NCBI GenBank assembly: GCA_017893485.1
Contig: CM030367.1
Location: 87,432,910-87,496,909, forward strand
Origin: Hemerocallis citrina
Taxonomy: Eukaryota; Streptophyta; Magnoliopsida; Asparagales; Asphodelaceae
Direction of reading: 5' to 3'
DNA: 64,000 nt
The position numbers were made by a program, and so were the translations under genes. Under the pieces are notes generated by a model. It saw only the letters and a list, made by a program, of their open reading frames with translations. It did no database searches and was not told the DNA's origin. Numbering within the stretch: position 1 is the first letter of the stretch; every line of letters begins with the position of its first letter. Shown here in pieces: positions 34,133 through 44,539 of the stretch.

Positions 34133-35200
34133 AACCTGTTGGGTGCAAATGGGTTTTGAAGAAGAAAACTGACATGGATGGTAATGTGCATACCTTTAAG
34201 GGGCGGTTGATCGCTAAAGGTTTCAAACGAGTTCATGGTGTAGACTATGATGAGACGTTTTCCCCAGTTGCCATGCTTACATCCATTCAGATCTTGCTTG
34301 TGGTTGCAGCATATCATGATTATGAAATCTGGCAGATGGATGTCAAAACTACTTTCCTAAATGGAAGTCTTCTTGAGGATGTGTACATGGCACATCCTGA
34401 GGGTTTTGTCACTCCAAAGGATACTGGAAATGTGTGTAAACTGCAACAATTTATTTATGGATTAAAACAAGCTTTTAGAAGCTGGAATCTTCGTTTTGAT
34501 AATGCAATCAAGAGTTTGGTTTCATCAAGAACAAAGATGAACCTTGTGTCTACAAGAAGGTTAGCGGGAGCACAGTTTTATTTCTGGTGTTGTATGTAGA
34601 TGACATACTACTCATAGGGAATGACATCCCTACCTTACAGTATGTAAAGACTTGGCTGGAAAAATGCTTTTCCATGAAGGACTTGGGTGAAGCTACCTAT
34701 GTACTAGGCATCAAGATCTATAGAGATAGATCAAGGAGACTGCTTGGCCTGAGTTAGAGTACATACATAAAGAAAGTATTGAAATGCTTCAATATGCGAG
34801 AGTCCGAGAAAGGATTTCTCCCTATGTCGCATGGGGTAAGCTTGTCTAAGGCTCAATGTCGTTCCACTCAAGATGAGAGAGATCGCATGACTAAGATTTC
34901 ATATGCATCTACAATTGGATCTATCATGTATGCCATGTTATGTACTCGTCCAGATGTCTCATATACTTTGAGCATGACGAGTAGGTACCGGTCAGATTCC
35001 GGTGAGAGTCATTGGACTGCTGCCAAGAACATTCTTAAGTACTTAAGAAGGACTAAGGATTCGTTCTTGGTATATAGAGCCGAGGAAGAGCTTGTTGTAA
35101 AGGGTTACATTGACGCTAGCTTCCAGTCCGATAAGTACGACTCCAAATCGCAATTAGGTTTTGTGTTTTTCCTAAATAGTGGAGCTGTGAGCTAGAAGAG
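34133..35200 (+). pseudogene. Copia reverse transcriptase
   Basis: Blocks in order: GRLIAKGFKRVHGVDYDETF with SPVAMLTSIQILLVVAAYHD, IWQMDVKTTFLNGSLLEDVY, and CKLQQFIYGLKQAFRSW. After a frameshift near 34520 comes the catalytic box LYVDDILLIGND, whose YVDD is intact at 34593-34604, then WLEKCFSMKDLGEATYVLGI, a stop near 34755, and ISYASTIGSIMYAMLCTRPD. Unlike both Gypsy elements here, the catalytic Asp pair is kept. Confidence 0.9.
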
Positions 35201-35590
35201 TTCGAAGCAAGAGACAGTAGCCGATTCAACCACAGAGGCTAAGTATATTGCTGTCTCCAATGCAGCAAAGGAGGCCATTTGGATCACAAAGTTCATCACT
35301 GAACTTGGCGTGGTTCCTAGCATTGTGGACCTGCTGGACCTATATTGTGATAACAATGGGGCCAATGCACAAGCTAATGAGCCTAGATCTCACCAGCGAT
35401 CCAAACATATACTTAGGTGCTTCAATCTCATTCGAGAGATCATCGATAGAGGAGATGTGAAGATATGTAGAGTACCGACAGATGGTAACATCGCTGACCC
35501 ACTGACAAAGCCTCTTGCACAGCCAAAGCATGAGGCTCACACTATTTCTATAGGCATTAGATGTATATCTGATTGGCTCAGTACAAGTGG
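35201..35590 (+). pseudogene. Copia RNase H
   Basis: GYIDASFQSDKYDSKSQLGF lies just upstream in the RT frame. After a stop (W to TAG near 35194) come KQETVADSTTEAKYIAVSNA, where TEAEY is usual so a Glu is changed to Lys, then LYCDNNGANAQANEPRSHQR and IREIIDRGDVKICRVPTDGN, with the usual ending NIADPLTKPLAQPKHEAH. The polypurine tract CAAGTGGAAGAT follows, immediately before the 3' LTR. Confidence 0.88.
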
Positions 35591-35595
35591 AAGAT

Positions 35596-37105
35596 TGTTG
35601 GTCTATGCCCTAGAGGGCAGTTGTTTATTGACATTACTAGTTTACATTATATCATGATATTTATTTTATATATGAGGCATTTCATTTATTGTGTTGTTTA
35701 TTGTGATTAAATGAACATAATAAAGTCCTTAAAATAGTAGGTTCAATACCATGGGATATCAAGTACATGACTTGATTATGAGATCCTATTGGTTGTAATC
35801 AGAACACTATTCTAAATGTCCCTAGTCAAGTATTATTGTGAATTAGGACAACAATAATGCATAAAGACTAGTATATGCTTAGACTGATCATATCTCACAG
35901 GTCATGCATATGAGATATCAAGTCTTCACATGGGTACATATTAGAGTAATAATGTACTGGACTGACCCACCATGAGAACGCTACATGGATCGTTACTGAG
36001 TGTCATAAGCGGTTCTCACAGTGACCATGGTTTATGTAGTCCTTTGACTTTAATTCACTAGGGTTCCCTACATGAGAAGTTATATATTTTAATGTCGTCA
36101 AACGTTGCCTGTAATAAGGTGATTATAAAGTTGACTATTGGATATACTACAAATCATGAGGAGGGATGTGAGTGACTTAGATAGGATTTGTCCCTCTTAC
36201 ATAACAGAAGGGATATCTATGAGACCCTCGATTGAGTGAGACTGAAAAATACATGGCCATGCTCAAATGAGTTAATATGAGATAGTGAGCTCATTTGTTT
36301 TAGTAAGTCTACTCGGACATAAAAAAACCAACGATTGAACTATACAAGGGTGACTCGCTCTATGACTTGTGGTTAATTAAGATATCTGGATAAAGGGACT
36401 AGACTACATAGTAACATTGGTCACGGATAGTTTATGTCTAATAACTGACATTCCCGTTACTTGAGTAGCAGTGATGTATTGCTAGATACCGCTCACTATT
36501 TGTAATACTAGAATATGATTTTAGTATTACTGTCAACGTAACTGAAACCTACAGGGTCACACACTTAGAATGGATCAAAATTGAGATTTAAATTCACAAG
36601 ATAAATTTAATTAGGGATCCAAGTAAGACTTGGAATTATGACATTGATTGGACATTTAATTAGATTAAATGGGTTGACTAAAGTTCAAAGGCCCACGCAT
36701 GAATTTGAACCAGGTTAGATTGTGAGTCGAACAGCCTCATTACTCTCTTAGGGTTGATTTTCTGCAGCTATATATATGATACGTATCTGTGGAAAATAGT
36801 TACATGAGAAAACCTTAGCCTTCACAAAATTGTGTGAGAGAGAGATCGTGAGGAACATCCACATCCCATAGCTAGCACCGCGGCGTGAGGGAAAGCTTGA
36901 TTTGATCCGTTCATGTGGATACCGTAGAGGCACAGCAACATTGCAGTGCTGTGATCGACATTAATTAGAGACAGCAGATTCATCTTCAAAGTATAACTCC
37001 TAAATATGATTTGTATTTTTCGGATGGATCCATGGCTAGGTTTCGATATTTATTTGTAATTTTTCCGTTGTGTATTTGATCTGAGACTACCATCGAAACC
37101 TAAGA
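35596..37105 (+). mobile_element. Copia 3' LTR
   Basis: Starts TGTTGGTCTATGCCC, ends CGAAACCTAAGA (terminal CA changed to GA). Aligned with the 5' LTR over its length with scattered substitutions and a few small indels, so the insertion is not recent. Confidence 0.95.
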
Positions 37106-37398
37106 TCGGCCTCAGTCACCACACAAAACTTGGGCTCCTCATCTCGAAGACCGTGCTCCACTATATCCCCCAAGTCATCGGGGGTACTGATGAATGCAGG
37201 TAAGACCGTTAGAGGGCATGAGTATCTCCCGAACTCGCCTGCCCTCCTATCCACTTCTACAATCGTCTTCGTCTTCACAGAAGACTGCTCTGCTACACCC
37301 TTCCCTTTCTCTCTTCTAATAGCTCGAGAGGTAGACACTTCTTCTATAGATCGATCTGAGGAGGAGAAGTCGTCACCCGTCAAAACCCTAGACATCAT
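37106..37398 (-). pseudogene. Antisense Tat accessory gene, first exon
   Basis: Minus-strand ORF with start codons at 37398/37395 (MMSRVLTGDDFSSSDRSIEE). It continues through KGKGVAEQSSVKTKTIVEVD and LGDIVEHGLRDEEPKFCVVT to EAD, where the Copia element is inserted. Joining it to 20946 with a single TSD copy keeps the frame (EAD then FVPNILSEADFHLIRDSF), showing that Copia disrupted an open coding exon. Upstream on the minus strand lies a promoter-like region (37399-37930). The family is the Transposase_28-like protein of Tat elements; function unknown. Confidence 0.7.
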
Positions 37399-37930
37399 AA
37401 TAAAATAATATAATTACTTGAAGTGACATGTGCGGTTGGAATAGTTCGCCGGAGAAGAAAACAAATTGTTGGAGTTTTTTGTGAGAATAAATTGTCGAGA
37501 GAAGAAGAAGAAGTGGAATGAAAGGAAGAGGTAGGGGTCTGGGGTTTTAAACCCCCGGGACTCCGACACGGGCTTCCCTTTTTTGGGCCCCCAATAAATG
37601 GGAAAGCCCAAGATGCCCACCAAAAAGAAAACCCCTGACAGGTTCAACGAGCCACGTGGTGCCACCGCAGCGCACCACGTAAGCCCTATACCCTCCATAC
37701 CTGGTGTCCCACAGGGTAACAATGGCTCCGAGTAGGTTGAAGGAAAAATCACATGTGGACCGTCAGATTGATCTGATTTCCGTGCTCATCTTGATCAATG
37801 GCTCATATCTCCTCAAGATTGTACCTGTTGCTTCACACCGGGTATGGGTGCCACAGAGTAGCCTAGCCATGACCATGATCACCCGTCTCCTTAACGCTCA
37901 ATACCGCCTTGATCGACGACCCACTTACAC
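37399..37930 (-). promoter_or_regulatory. Promoter-like region and leader of the antisense Tat gene
   Basis: On the minus strand: GC-rich sequence with CCACGTGG-type boxes (GCCACGTGGT near 37652 and CACCACGTAAG near 37675), then a TATA-like TTTAAAA within a C/G-flanked stretch near 37545, and a CT-rich leader with TTCTTCTTCTTCTCTCG before the ATG at 37398. The layout (G-box, TATA, CT-rich leader, ATG) suggests a promoter firing against the LTR promoter. Inferred from sequence only. Confidence 0.5.
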
Positions 37931-38366
37931 CCCATCGCCAAGTATAATTTAATTTCTTTTTTAATTTATAATTCAGATTTAGTATTTAAAAATTCAGAAA
38001 AATAATTAAAAATTCTAAAAGTAATTATAAATTTGGAAAATATTAAAATATTCAGAAAAAGTAATTATTAGTTTAGAATAATTAAGTAAAATTTGAAAAT
38101 TAATATATAAAAATTGGGAAATTGAATAAAAAAAATCCGAAAAATGATTCAAAATTGGTAAAAATTTACAAAAATATGGAAAAGTCACAAAAATCCAAAA
38201 AAAATTAAAAGTAATTTTGGATATTTTACAAACATAGAATAACATCGTTACACACTGACCAAGATTCAAATGTCCCCGAAAACTCCGATAAGTTTTGTAT
38301 ATCATTAAAAACAGGTGAACTACTCCTCAAAGACCATAAAATTCAGTCTTCGGCAATGGGGGCTTG
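37931..38366 (+). other. A-rich region and polypurine tract before Tat 3' LTR
   Basis: Strongly A-rich on the plus strand with degenerate AAAATTCAGAAAA repeats (37940-38230). The polypurine tract is probably GGCAATGGGGGCT, ending at 38366. No gene. Confidence 0.6.
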
Positions 38367-39131
38367 TGGTATGGGTAAATATGACCAAATCGGGACCGTT
38401 CAAATTGGGTAGCGAATGTTAAACCTGTCAGGGGTAAAACGGTAAATTTCACTAGAAACGAGTTTATAAAAGGGAGTTAAGCCTCTTTCAAGCCCAGCTA
38501 CCCAAAACAAATTTGTCATACTAGGTTGCCATAGCGGCACAGTATGAAGGAGTCCCTGATTATCTAAAATATCATTTTTAACTCATAATTATCCATAAGA
38601 GACGGTTTGAAAATCATCTCTCTTTACAAAAGAATAGTCCCAACTCTATCTCCACAACTACTCTATCTCTTCATGAAGAAGAAAGTTAATTAAACATGTC
38701 TCTTATCAAGAGAAGGGTAACCCACCATATCTCTTCATGAAGAAGAGAACAACCAACTCTATCAAAACACCGTGAAGTAGAGATAAATGAATATCTTGAA
38801 ATCAGTTTCCAAAGTAAGTATAAATATTCCATGACCTCCATAGGAACCAGGTAATAGTATTTTGCCACTAAAAAATTTCATATATTTCTGAGCTTTTACT
38901 TGAGCATCGGAGGGTCTATCGCTGGGCCAACCCCAGTGTTTCAGACTTCTGCAGGTCAATCAGAGCGATTGTCACCATTCAGATTAGATCTAACCATTCA
39001 AAAGAGTCAGATTCAGGAATCAAGATCAGTTGGAAGAAGTCAATATCGGCAAAAAAAAAAGTCAATTCTTTAATTGTTTCCAAAAAGAATTCGTAACATC
39101 TGTTTGCTTCGCACAAAAAATAGCAGCAACA
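38367..39131 (+). mobile_element. 3' LTR of the Tat element
   Basis: Starts TGGTATGGGTAAATATGACC, ends AGCAGCAACA, followed by TSD CTGTC (39132-39136). It lacks the 235-bp duplication of the 5' LTR. TATA box TATAAATA at 38819-38826. Confidence 0.93.
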
Positions 39132-39136
39132 CTGTC

Positions 39137-39280
39137 CTTGGACAGACTCGAATTCTAGCAGAAGCTTTATCAAAAGTTGATGTAAATGCTGACTATCTCG
39201 AGCAACATGAAATATCTTTAGAGAGGCTGTGTGAGGAAGAACAAGATCGATCACCCTATGTAGAGGAAGAAAGTTCGTGA
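39137..39280 (+). other. Possible host exon remnant split by the Tat insertion
   Basis: An open frame reads LGQTRILAEALSKVDVNADY then LEQHEISLERLCEEEQDRSP and ends YVEEESS at a TGA (39278-39280). With the Tat element and one TSD removed it connects in frame to an ATG at 4507, giving 55 codons and a stop. AG dinucleotides just before 4507 could be splice acceptors. The composition is gene-like and unlike the retroelement ORFs around it, but I do not recognise the family. It could also be a relic of another transposon. Confidence 0.4.
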
Positions 39281-39426
39281 GGAAGCTGGAAACCTCGTAT
39301 ATCTTCATTCAATTTCGTTTAAGAAGCCTGTCATATGCAGACTTATTTATCCTTCAAGCATGTTTAACCTTTCAAAGTCGAGAGTATTACATAATATCCA
39401 ACAAGTATTTGTTGTAAGCAACCATT
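39281..39426. other. Short flank between Tat and Tekay elements
   Basis: No feature recognised; pre-insertion sequence that would continue at 57737 once the Tekay element is removed. Confidence 0.4.
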
Positions 39427-40600
39427 CAAAGTGTAATGCCCCATAATTTTTTAAATATAATATTATGAATTAATAAATAATTTTTAATGAATCTGTTTAA
39501 TTATATTGAATTTTTGTGAAATGGTTGTTTTGCACATGCAAAACACGTGCAAATATTTTTGAAATGCAAGTTTTGAAATTTTGAGTTGCTAAATAAATTA
39601 TATCATTTATAATTGGATATATTTGAATTTTTGGGATTTTCTAAATAAGAAAAACTACTTTTGGAAATATTTTGAAAGAAGGGGACTTTTGTGTAAAAAG
39701 TCGTTTGGAGGCAAAATTTGAATTCAAAATTTTTTTGGGATGCATTTGGGGGACTGGTTTTCAGAGTATTGATTTAGGGTATGAGATTTTATCTATCTGA
39801 TTTGATTTTGATTTGATTTAATGGAATAAATAATTAATTTTGCTAATTGGGACTTCTAAGGGATTTTATTTGTAAAATAACCCCAAAGAAACCCTAAAAT
39901 CATCCCGAACTATTTAGAGGGCAGCAAACTTTCGTCCTCCCTTTTCATTGGATATTTTTTGTGATTTTCTTGAGTCATTGAGGAGTGGATCAATTGCTTG
40001 GAGGAAAAGGTTACTAGTTGTATCAATTTTCTTCTTAAGGTGGGTAACATACTATCTCTCTTGTTATGTTTTTATCTCATGGATGTGTAGTATCTTGTTA
40101 GGGATGAAATTTTTGTGATCCATGGTTGTATGCTAGTTTGATAGTGGTATTGTTACGAGATGCTTGTAGAGATGTATGTTTGATATGAGATTTGTTGATT
40201 ATATGACATAAAAATTAAATCTTGATTGTATGTTGATCTAAAATAAGTTGTTCTTGAAGTAATAAAGTTTCTTTGCATGAAAGATCAAGTTTTTTTATAT
40301 ATATAGAAAGTGACCTAATGAACCCATAAATTGTTGCAGATGATTAGAACTTGTCATATGTTCTTTGAATTCATGTTGATCATATAAATATGAGATTTTT
40401 AGGGTTTATTCACTTTTTTAATACTAAATAATTTTTATATGATGAAATTTTATTGTTTGAACATGATAAGATGCGTAGATTGCAAAATAATCAAAGTAGA
40501 AACTCTAGGGTTAGGGCTGGGGTCGAATAGTAGATTCGGGTCTGAACCTATTCATGTTGATTCTTTGAATCAAGATGACAAGGTTGTGGTTTGGATTTCC

Positions 40601-40672
40601 TGGCTAGCGCGTGGTTGTTGGCGCTGGGTCTGCAGGTTCGAAACCTTGTGGCTGTGTTTTTTTTTTTTTGGG
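40601..40672 (+). repeat. tRNA-like Pol III box pair embedded in the LTR
   Basis: A-box-like TGGCTAGCGCGTGG at 40601 and a perfect B box GGTTCGAAACC at 40635, followed by a run of T (40657-40670) that could act as a Pol III terminator. The 3' LTR has the same arrangement at 52613-52690. It may be an old tRNA-derived SINE captured by the LTR. It lacks a full cloverleaf, so it is not a tRNA gene. Confidence 0.5.
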
Positions 40673-41690
40673 ATGAATAATTAATTAAATATCCATTATG
40701 TTTATATATATGTAAGATGAGTATATATATGTATTTGAATATGGTATTTGCATGAAGTTTAAATGATTCTTTGATCAAGTTTCGAATGTGTGAATTTCAA
40801 GTTTTATGGGAATCTAGCTTCATATTTAATGTATTCAAATTATAATTTTGAGAGTGCAAATCTATATTTTTTTTATAGACAAATTTCTCGGTTGTGGGGA
40901 TATATGTTCCAGTATTTAAAGATGGAAATTTGGGATTTAAAGATGGTTTATTTTCAGTTTCTAAAGATGTGATATTTCAGATTTTTAGAACTAAAGAATT
41001 TCAAATTTTAGGGATGAGATCCCAAACAATAAAGAGGCTTGTTTCAGTTTAAGTTGATTGGATTAAAGAGAAATTTATTGAGTTTTATGTATTTATGGAA
41101 ACTGAGATTTAAAAGTGGAATTTAAAGGATTCTGTGGATTTGATTTTGTTTCCATATACGAAAGAGTCTTTTATGGTAGTAACGGTTTATTAAAAGGAAA
41201 TGTGAATAATGTAGAGATTTGTGGATGTACAAATGCTTATTTTGGAATAAAGTATTTCATGTTTGAGATTTTTGTTCACAGCCGTGGTGTTGTAGGAAAA
41301 GTGTTGTTTTTCAGAAAAGAGAATATAACAAATATTTGAATGATCGAACCATGTGTTTTTTTTTTAATGATTAGGGTTATTGTGAGCACCCTGGATGGAT
41401 GCTTGAGGCGTTAAGTTGGGAGCACTAGAAACTGAGCGAACCCAAGAGTATCAGCGTGGATATTTTGATTGTAGGAAATTAGCATGAGGGACTAGTGTTC
41501 CTGGATTGGTAAGTGAAGTCCGGTAAGGTAGAACTAGTTCTAGGTGGCTCAGGCTGTTATCATTACAAATCTAAGTTCACACACTAAGTTGGGAGTTGTG
41601 ACAGTACTTGGGAACATAAGTATGGGCTCTATTGTCAATCAGACGGAGTATTCTGGGACTGTGTATTTGTTGTGTCTGTTTAGTATGTTC

Positions 41691-41830
41691 GAGCGTCGAG
41701 GGTTGGCAAGCCTATTCAGGGAACGTACGGTATATTCTCACGTCGAGGGTCGGCAGGCATATTCGTTGAATGTACGGTGTATCTGCACGTTGAAGGTCGG
41801 CATGCCTATTCGTGGGGTATACGGCAGGAA
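41691..41830. repeat. GC-rich 47-bp tandem repeat in 5' LTR
   Basis: Three units start near 41691, 41738 and 41785 (CGTCGAGGGTCGGCAGGC, then ATTCG, ACGTACGGTATATTC). The 3' LTR copies at 53709-53910 keep more CpG sites. Confidence 0.85.
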
Positions 41831-42510
41831 GGTGATTCTCCATAGTTAGAGCGATGCTTGCGGGTTTACACTTTTACAGCTTGGCGGGTTGCGTACCGAG
41901 GATGGGGTCTATTCATGGAGTGTCTAATCTTGTCTCTGTCACTGATGTAGTTTTCATGGTGAGGGATTGAACCCTAAAATGTGTTGAACGCTAACGGCTT
42001 CCCCTCGGACCTATGTAGTATAAGATGCAAATAATCCGAACATGTATGCATTAGTGTGCATCGTGTGCATCGTGTTTTCTTGAACATTGGTTTATGCATT
42101 TTCCTTTGTTTTCTCGATACACACTTATTCATTTAGTGTAATTTTACTTGTTGATTTTATGAATATTTTATAACTGTTTTATTTTATGTTGTGTGACAAG
42201 TTTGGATTGTGAGAGGGTTACTATTATTCTAGTATTGCGTAAGTTGTATTCAACCGATGTGCTACTTTTCTGGTCAATTTTGCAGGATTTGCGAGTAAGT
42301 GGCTTGAGCAAGGTTAAAGCTTGGACTTCGAGATGACTGAAGTTAAATGTTGAGATGTATTATAATAAATGTGATTAATATTTTGCTGTGCTTTGTAATA
42401 AAGAACTGTTGTAAAGAAAGGTTGAAATTTTTTTCCTGTGTTTATATTGTGTTTGGATTACATTGAAGTAAAGATTCTGGAGTATCTCTTATTACTATTA
42501 TTGAAATTCC

Positions 42511-42520
42511 AGAGCATGCT
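42511..42520 (+). promoter_or_regulatory. Half-deleted primer-binding site of the Tekay element
   Basis: CAGAGCATGC is what remains of a TGGTATCAGAGC-type site; the first half and the LTR end are gone. This is inferred by alignment with the left-edge element, where TGGTATCAGAGCCACGCTTCA is split across the same place. Confidence 0.6.
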
Positions 42521-42673
42521 TCAATAAGTAACACTAAACTTGGTATAGGAAAACCTAGGTGGGCATTAGAGTGTGTGCATCAGTTTTAGAGTCATGAATG
42601 TGTAGTTGTTTGAACTTGAATTTGTGTTACTCTATACTTGTACTAATGTTCTTTCTTTTTTCTTTTTTGTAGG

Positions 42674-43170
42674 ATGGCGGATAATCACGATCATATGGAA
42701 AACGTGGTAGAAGAAGATGTTTTCTCGAGGACCCCTTAACGAATTTCGAGGAAGATCTGGAGGAAGGCTCAGAAGAGGATAAAGAAGAAGAACCAGTGGA
42801 AGAGGAACCACATGATTCTCAGGAGATTAGTCCCCCTCCTAGAGAATGTTCAGGTGAATCTTCAAATGAATCACCAAGGTTGACCAAGAAGGATCATGTT
42901 ATCTCATCACTTCGATGTCAAGTGTACCGGTATAAATGATAGATGACCCACTATGAGGAGCTTCTTGAGAAGGACGCGCAGACCATCACATATTTGAACG
43001 TCAGGCTGAAGAAGTTGGCAAGGCGTTAGTATGAAAACTCGCAGCATTTCATGCAATTAGACAACATGGCCAAGTGAGGAAAACGAGATCTTAAGAAGCA
43101 CTGTAAGCTATTGGAAAAGTGGAGTCGATGCACTATAAGAGGAGATCCGAGAGATCAAAAGGAACCACAA
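42674..43170 (+). pseudogene. Acidic coiled-coil ORF upstream of gag, Tekay copy (broken)
   Basis: ATG at 42674 gives MADNHDHMENVVEEDVFSRT; a frameshift near 42735 leads to EEDLEEGSEEDKEEEPVEEE, then SQEISPPPRECSGESS and a helical segment (HYEELLEKDAQTITYLNVRL, KKLARR). It matches the intact ORF at 2702-3019 in start, acidic tract, EISPPP motif and helix. The ATG is preceded by a long pyrimidine tract ending TTTTTTGTAG, a strong splice-acceptor-like sequence. Several stops. No known domain; the acidic, coiled-coil nature suggests a protein-binding accessory role, which is a guess. Confidence 0.6.
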
Positions 43171-43389
43171 TGCTTGATTATTATCATGATTGTATTATTT
43201 GAGTTTTCTAAATTTTAAATAAAGTTGTTTAGTTATTTTTCAAGAGATGTATGAACTACTTTGATAAATAAATTTATTTAGTGATATTTTGATATATGAA
43301 TTTTTGGCAATGTTTTATGTTCTGAACATTGATGTGAATTCTTATGATTTTATTTTCCTAACCAATGATGTGTTTTGTAGACTCAGAAC
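43171..43389 (+). other. Intron-like AT-rich stretch between acidic ORF and gag
   Basis: T-rich non-coding sequence ending TGTGTTTTGTAG just before the gag region (ATG near 43391). Such endings upstream of both ORFs suggest spliced transcripts; not proven. Confidence 0.4.
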
Positions 43390-44440
43390 GATGGAAGGAC
43401 CTTGAACCAGAAGCAATGGTGATGGAGTAGAAAACTTCAATGGGGGTAGACTTGACTTGGAAGCTGAGATTCGAGAGTTTATCAGACTCTCAATGCTTTC
43501 ATGACTGTTGGGATGGGTCCGAACCCTGGACCGGGACCAGCAAATACAAATGTGGATCCGGTCGGACAGGTGGAGTCGTTCAAGAGAATGAAGCCGCCTG
43601 TGTTCGAATGCCAGGCTAACCTTAATGAGGCCGACAACAGGATTAGATAAATGGAGATTGTCTTTGAAGTGCTGGAGACTCCCGCGACTAGCAAGGTGAA
43701 GTTATCCACGATGCAGTTGGAGAAGGATGACGGTGTCTGGTGGCAGTCCGTAAAGAGAACTTTCAGCTAGGACCCTGTAACATGGGATGCGTTTCTACAG
43801 GAGTTCCTGGACCATTACTTCCCCATGGATATCTAGAAGAAGAAGGCGATGGAGTTCTTAAGCCTACAGCAAGGCAACTGGTCAGTGAGAGAGTATAAGA
43901 CTAAGTTCACTCAGTTTTTGAGGTACACTCCTGAGCTCATTGCAGATGAAGCTAAGAAGTTGAGGAAGTTCGAGTAGGGCCTAAGGCTGAACCTAAGATC
44001 TTGGATGATACCGTTGGGAATCCGGAGGTTCGATAAGCTTGTTAGAAGAGCAGCAGTGATAGAAGCAGATATGGAACTGTTCTAGTTGAAGAAGTATACT
44101 TGGAACAGGAATAAAAAGCCGGCAGCGGCGACTCACAGCAGAGGCAAGTTCCCAGAGAAGAGGGGCAGGTTCAGTGATCCCGACAGAGGTGCGGCGCTAG
44201 TTCAGGGAGTGACTTGCTACAATTATGGAGAGACGGGACACATTAGGACCTCATGTCCTAAGCTAGCATGGACCCAGACTTGTTTCCAATGCGGCAAAGA
44301 AGGGACATATCAGGCCTAATTGCCCGTAGCTGAAGCAGGGTGGCGCAAGTGGTGGTAAGCAGCTGAGGCAGGGGCAACTATTCGTGTTAACAGAGGAGGA
44401 TGCTGACAACTCTGAAGACGTGATTACGGGTATGCAATAG
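43390..44440 (+). pseudogene. gag: Tekay gag with zinc knuckles
   Basis: Heavily frame-broken Gag. Readable pieces: FVFAGPGPG is only the antisense shadow; on the plus strand I read PPVFECQANLNEADN, then MQLEKDDGVWWQSVKRTFS, WDAFLQEFLDHYFPM and LSLQQGNWSVREYKTKFTQF, typical retrotransposon gag blocks. Two CCHC-like knuckles follow: CYNYGETGHIRTSCPK (His and Cys spacing kept) and CFQCGKEG followed after a frame shift by IRPNCP. Frame changes and stops occur throughout (for example near 43648 and 43770). Confidence 0.75.
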
Positions 44441-44539
44441 TTTTAGATTTATGACCGAAGTGTATTGAACAAAAACTTTGGATGAGAATAATATTTAGTA
44501 TTGAATATTATAATTTCTCATGTAACATGACATGTTTTT
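44441..44539 (+). other. AT-rich insert between gag and protease
   Basis: About 90 bp of AT-rich sequence with stops in all frames interrupts what is normally a continuous gag-protease frame (GMQ before, FLNGIKAK after). It could be a small insertion or intron-like sequence. Confidence 0.4.

Larger units (their letters stand above)
20947..37110 (+). mobile_element. Ty1/Copia retrotransposon with two nested solo LTRs
   Basis: The element proper is 20952-37105 with TSD TCGGC at 20947-20951 and 37106-37110. LTRs of 1514 and 1510 bp begin TGTTGGT and end CCTAACA (5') or CCTAAGA (3'). Gene order gag, protease, integrase, RT, RNase H is diagnostic for Copia. Solo LTRs at 23670-26590 and 27189-31970 interrupt the leader and gag. 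Without them it is about 8.4 kb. It sits in frame within the antisense gene of the Tat element. Confidence 0.93.
4526..39136 (+). mobile_element. Tat-lineage Ty3/Gypsy retrotransposon with nested insertions
   Basis: The element proper is 4531-39131, with identical 5-bp TSDs CTGTC at 4526-4530 and 39132-39136. LTRs are 996 bp (4531-5526) and 765 bp (38367-39131). The domain order gag, protease, RT, RNase H, second (archaeal-type) RNase H, integrase, tandem array, antisense genes and polypurine tract is characteristic of plant Tat elements. A solo LTR (14843-18805) and a Copia element (20952-37105) are inserted inside; without them the element is about 14.5 kb. All ORFs are disrupted, so it is non-autonomous today. 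Confidence 0.88.
39432..42510 (+). mobile_element. Tekay 5' LTR
   Basis: Starts TGTAATGCCCCATAAT. Compared with the 3' LTR, the terminal GGGGCGCTACA is missing: ATTGAAATTC runs directly into CAGAGCATGC, a remnant of the PBS. It contains an embedded tRNA-like A/B box (40601-40645), three 47-bp GC-rich repeats (about 41691-41830) and the hairpin copy at 42238-42259. Confidence 0.9.

Noticed and set aside
40601..40672. True tRNA gene
   Set aside because: Only A and B boxes are present; no acceptor stem or anticodon arm can be drawn.
41115..41849. ORFs of 74 and 101 codons in the Tekay 5' LTR
   Set aside because: Not conserved with the 3' LTR copy, where frames are broken, and the second is partly the 47-bp repeat.
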